From NCBI GenBank assembly GCA_024278455.1, contig JAJRTE010000011.1:1-62365 (forward strand): DNA of 62,365 nt, read 5' to 3'. The number at the start of each line of letters is the position of its first letter. Positions within the stretch are counted from its first letter, which is position 1. The position numbers and the translations under genes are program-made. This document shows positions 59,358 to 62,365 of the stretch, one piece after another. Source of the stretch: Myxococcota bacterium (GTDB taxonomy: Bacteria > Myxococcota_A > UBA796 > JAJRTE01). The notes beneath the pieces are model-generated. The model saw only the letters and a list, made by a program, of their open reading frames with translations, did not search any database and was not told the DNA's origin.

Positions 59358-61745
59358 TCAAGGCCCGGTGGCGGGGACCAGGGGATCCTGGTCGTCGGGA
59401 TCGAAGTCGGCGGGGTCGAACCCGTCCGGGGCGTCGTCGATGGTACCGGGCCAGAAGTAGTCCGGAACGCCGTCTTCGTCCCGGTCCCATCCTGCGCCTC
59501 CGGGACCGCCGTAGCACCCGATATCAGAAGGACTGCCGTCCACGTCCAGGAGGTCGGGCTGCCCCTGGTCGACCAGGGAGGAGGAGAGCGCGAGGTGGTA
59601 GTCAGAGGGTGACCAGGGGGGTGAAGCCTCCAGGAAGCCCGGGTCTGCGGTCGTGTTGGACACATCGAGGGACGTCATGTTGTGATTCATTACGCTGTCG
59701 CCGTTGTGCAGGCATGTGTGGAGGATCACGAAGTCTTCCTGGGGTGTGACGAGGAGGTTGTAGTATTCGTCGTAGTAGAAGATCGTGTTGACAATCATGG
59801 AGCCGTCGACCCACCCATCGAGTTCGATCCCGCCGGCCACAAAAGTCGGGACGCTGGACACGCGGTTGTGCGCGAGCACGGAATTCGTCATGACCAGCAT
59901 GCTCTCCTCGAGGTAGGCCCCGCCCCCCGACCCGGATTCGGCGAGTGCCCCGTTCTCCGCCAGAATGCTCGACGTGACCCGGACGTCTGAACCGAACGCG
60001 GCGATGGCGCCGCCGAACGCGGTCCACTCGCCGGCAGCAACGTTCCACTCCAGCAGGAGGTGCTCGGCGGTCAGCGAGGCGTTCTCGAGGTACAGGCCGC
60101 CGCCCAACCCGTTGTACCCGCGAGCCTCGTTGTCGGAGATGTGCGTTCCTTCGACACCAACGCTGGATGCGACGAGTCGCAGGCCGCCTCCTCGAGAGTA
60201 TTCCCCTTGAGCTACGTTGTCGGTGATGCTGCCACCGGTGAGCACCAGGTTGGTGGAATGCAAGAAAAGCCCGGCCCCCTCGCCGTCTCGATTGTCTCCG
60301 CCCGGATCGGCATGACCCACCCGGTTTCCGGCAATGGAGGAGCCGGCGATGGTGGCGTTGCCGCCTCCCAGGTAGATTCCCCCACCCTGGAGTGCACGGT
60401 TGTCTTCCACGACCGTGTGTTCCATGGTCACGTAGGACGCCTCGAGCATGGCACCGCCCCCCAACCCGGTCGGGCCGGCATCGTTGGCACGAAAGGTGCC
60501 GCCCGAGACGACCACCGAGTCGGAGAGGCTTGCGTGGAGCCCGCCGCCGCGACCGGCCTCGCCAGCGACCTCGTTCTCCTCGAAAAGGGTGTCGCGGATT
60601 TCCAGGCGCCCCTCGACATGGTCGGCGCCTCCGCCCCATTGCGCGGCGGCATTGTTCGCAAAACGGCACCCCGACAGGAGCAGGTCGGAGCGATTCGCGA
60701 ACAGGCCGCCTCCGCTTCCGACGCCGTCGTCCATGGCCTGGTTCTCCAGGAACGCACAGTTCCTGAGCAGGGCGCTGGAAAAGACGAGTGCCGCGCCTCC
60801 GCCGTATCTGGCCTCGTTCCCCCGGATCACGAGGTCTTGCAGGACAGGCGAACTCTCCTCGGCGAACAAGCCGCCCCCGTACCCGCCGGCCGCGCGCCCT
60901 CCGGTCAAGGTGAAGCCGCTGAGTACCGTTCCGGATCCTTCACCCTGGTCGAACACGAAAACCGTGCCCTGCCCTTGACCGTCGACCAGGGTCCTTTCCG
61001 CGCCGCAGGCACCCGCGAGGGTGACCGCCTTGCCGCCGAATCGCACATTGAACGCCACGTAGGTTCCCGGGCCGACCCAGACGATGTCGCCGTCCTCTCC
61101 AGCATCCAGCGCCGCCTGGATCGTGTCGAAAGAGCCCGGGCCGAGCCCGACGTGGGGTTGGGGGCCAGGGGCGCCGCCGCAGTCCTGGTCGAAACCGTCG
61201 TCGGGCAGGTCCTCGGCACCGGGATGGACGCCCGGATCGTAGTCATCACAATCTCCGGCGCAGTCGGTCTCGAGCCCCTCGGGCACGGCGCACACGCTAT
61301 CCCATGCCCCGAACCCATCGCCGTCACCATCCAGGAGCACCTGGAAGGTCTCGAGGCCTTCGTCGCGGTCGCCGTCACAGTCGTCGTCCAGACCGTTGCA
61401 CTGCTCCGCAGCGCCCGGGTGCACCTCGGGATTCCCGTCGTCGCAGTCGGCCGGTACGCCTGAGTTCTCACAGACCGCGAACCCGTCGCCGTCCTGGTCG
61501 AAGCCTTCGTCGACCGCATCGTCACAGTCGTCGTCCAGACCGTTGCACACCTCGGACGCTCCCGGGTGGATCGCCGGGTCGGCGTCGTTGCAATCCCCTT
61601 GGGCCGGTGTGTACCCGTCGCCGTCCTGGTCCTGACCGCAGTCGCCGGCTGCCATGACCAAGGCTGCCAGCAGGCAGGCGCCGAGCGCCCCGAATGGGCG
61701 ACCCGCGATCTTTTTCGTGCTCCTCACAACAGTATCCCGATCCAT
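59358..61745 (-). CDS. MopE-repeat and right-handed beta-helix protein, 795 aa
   Basis: Starts MDRDTVVRSTKK after CGAGGAGGG; a signal sequence ends near MAAGDC (-1 Asp makes a lipobox doubtful). Residues about 40-180 hold three or four MopE units (EVCNGLDDDCDDAVDE, EQCNGLDDDCDGDRDE) with DQDGDGF-type Ca loops. Residues about 195-735 are a large beta-helix beginning SFDTIQAALDAGEDGDIVWV and continuing through dozens of GGG-turn repeats (GGGLFA, GGGAAL, GGGLHA, GGGLYL). A C-terminal DRDEDGVPDYFW-type Ca loop closes it. It is a close relative in layout of the 20906-23848 protein, suggesting a gene family of surface beta-helix adhesins or hydrolases. No polysaccharide-lyase active site was recognised. 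Confidence 0.86.
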   Translation of the reverse strand: MDRDTVVRSTKKIAGRPFGALGACLLAALVMAAGDCGQDQDGDGYTPAQGDCNDADPAIHPGASEVCNGLDDDCDDAVDEGFDQDGDGFAVCENSGVPADCDDGNPEVHPGAAEQCNGLDDDCDGDRDEGLETFQVLLDGDGDGFGAWDSVCAVPEGLETDCAGDCDDYDPGVHPGAEDLPDDGFDQDCGGAPGPQPHVGLGPGSFDTIQAALDAGEDGDIVWVGPGTYVAFNVRFGGKAVTLAGACGAERTLVDGQGQGTVFVFDQGEGSGTVLSGFTLTGGRAAGGYGGGLFAEESSPVLQDLVIRGNEARYGGGAALVFSSALLRNCAFLENQAMDDGVGSGGGLFANRSDLLLSGCRFANNAAAQWGGGADHVEGRLEIRDTLFEENEVAGEAGRGGGLHASLSDSVVVSGGTFRANDAGPTGLGGGAMLEASYVTMEHTVVEDNRALQGGGIYLGGGNATIAGSSIAGNRVGHADPGGDNRDGEGAGLFLHSTNLVLTGGSITDNVAQGEYSRGGGLRLVASSVGVEGTHISDNEARGYNGLGGGLYLENASLTAEHLLLEWNVAAGEWTAFGGAIAAFGSDVRVTSSILAENGALAESGSGGGAYLEESMLVMTNSVLAHNRVSSVPTFVAGGIELDGWVDGSMIVNTIFYYDEYYNLLVTPQEDFVILHTCLHNGDSVMNHNMTSLDVSNTTADPGFLEASPPWSPSDYHLALSSSLVDQGQPDLLDVDGSPSDIGCYGGPGGAGWDRDEDGVPDYFWPGTIDDAPDGFDPADFDPDDQDPLVPATGP

Positions 61746-62226
61746 GACTCGCCCTCCTCGCTCTGGGTGTTTCGTGCTGTTCCCATTGCCGCCTCCCCAG
61801 GGGGGCGGACCCTCGCCCTCCTGCCCGTGAGGAAACACTTCTGATGATGTCCTCACCTGAAACTCTATGATAGATCACCTGTACCATGCCGGGCAACGAA
61901 AAGGCGAACCCAATCTGTTTTCTCGTCGCTGCTGGGTCCTGGTGCCGGTCGAGGCGCCCGGAGGGATTACCTGTCCATCCAGGTGACTCCGGTCGATGCG
62001 CCCGCAGGGATGCCTCCTGGTCGCCGACCATGACACGCACGACGGATTTGGGCGTTTCTTGTTGTCATTGCGTGCAAAAGGTGCAATTCTTGCTTTCTCT
62101 AGCCATGCGTGCCATTGCCCTTGGAAGGTTTGGTGCGAACGTTCGTCTCGACACCTGGTTTGGGGAAAGGTCTGCCATGGGACGATACACCCGGAGAAGT
62201 GTACCCATTGTCGAGGGGTCCCCTAT
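61746..62226. other. 481-base intergenic region
   Basis: Divergent spacer upstream of the MopE/beta-helix gene and the partial gene at the right edge. No gene is supported. A short direct repeat GTGCAA occurs twice near 62072-62086, at three bases' distance, in a locally A+T-richer stretch that could be part of a promoter. No clear -35/-10 pair found. Confidence 0.4.
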
Positions 62227-62365
62227 GTGACCGTGCCGAGCAGACCGGGCGCGAGCTATCACGGGTATCCCTGGCGCGGGCGCATGAGCGCCACGGTTCG
62301 ACAAACCTTGGAGCAGCGGGCACGAGACGAGGGGACGCTGCGGGAATTCCGAAAATGGCTCAAGG
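62227..62365 (+). CDS. start of an unidentified gene, cut by the window edge
   Basis: GTG start preceded by GAGGGG at nine bases; 46 codons are open to the edge without a stop. The visible product, MTVPSRPGASYHGYPWRGRM then SATVRQTLEQRARDEGTLRE, ends FRKWLK and looks like a genuine basic helical N-terminus. Too short to assign. It could also be a shadow of another frame. Confidence 0.45.
   Translation, partial: MTVPSRPGASYHGYPWRGRMSATVRQTLEQRARDEGTLREFRKWLK

Overview
The window is 62 kb of G+C-rich (about 64-67% by eye) Gram-negative DNA that looks like a myxobacterial or other deltaproteobacterial-grade genome. Supporting traits are several Asp/Cys-rich MopE-type metal-binding lipoproteins, right-handed beta-helix surface proteins, a TolQ-TolR-TolR motor cassette like those of gliding myxobacteria, an ECF sigma/anti-sigma pair with a caspase-fold protein, SUMF1 (formylglycine-generating-enzyme-like) domains and hybrid histidine kinases. 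This placement rests on gene content only; no rRNA or other taxonomic marker is present. One tRNA gene (tRNA-Ala, TGC) was found. There are no CRISPR arrays and no complete insertion sequence.

Layout. 0-4.2 kb: the tail of a DnaC/IstB-like ATPase, then a leftward GldA-GldF-GldG-type ABC export cassette. 4.4-8.0 kb: a SKI2-like RNA helicase with an RG-rich insertion and a GT4 glycosyltransferase. 8.1-14.6 kb: uvrC and uvrB, both leftward, enclosing a rightward exbB/tolQ-exbD/tolR-exbD/tolR cassette with a good sigma70 promoter and possible operator. 14.8-19.3 kb: an NtrC-type regulator, then a BtuFDC/FecBDC-type cobalamin or iron-chelate importer with overlapping genes. 19.4-24.4 kb: a CapA-like phosphoesterase, a 980-residue MopE-repeat/beta-helix lipoprotein and a small lipoprotein. 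24.6-32.5 kb: an esterase, a Prc/Tsp-like protease, a sulfotransferase, a degenerate histidine kinase-receiver hybrid and a TraB-family membrane protein.

32.6-37.6 kb is the most interesting block. It reads leftward: ECF sigma factor, membrane anti-sigma factor, a caspase-fold lipoprotein with a predicted C-terminal beta-barrel, then a catalytically dead SUMF1-domain protein and a small conserved protein. 37.8-49.7 kb holds a second MopE-repeat lipoprotein, a large hybrid histidine kinase, a YheC/YheD-like ATP-grasp protein, a SUMF1/MopE/beta-propeller lipoprotein, and two adjacent envelope proteins, one with a 54-bp tandem repeat and one ending in an outer-membrane barrel. 49.8-57.0 kb is housekeeping: murB, a LolA-like protein, hemW, an M16 protease and mutM, followed by tRNA-Ala. 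57.2-59.1 kb is a tRNA-adjacent insert encoding a membrane-anchored EndoU nuclease toxin candidate and a likely immunity protein. 59.4-61.7 kb is a third MopE/beta-helix protein, and a partial CDS starts at the right edge.

The strongest genome-scale signal is the palindrome CTCGAG. I counted 35 copies in the first 10.1 kb against 3-4 expected from composition. It often forces the otherwise rare Arg codon CGA, which points to selection on the DNA motif itself, as with HIP1 in cyanobacteria. The EndoU insert lacks it for about 1.56 kb, in keeping with recent arrival.
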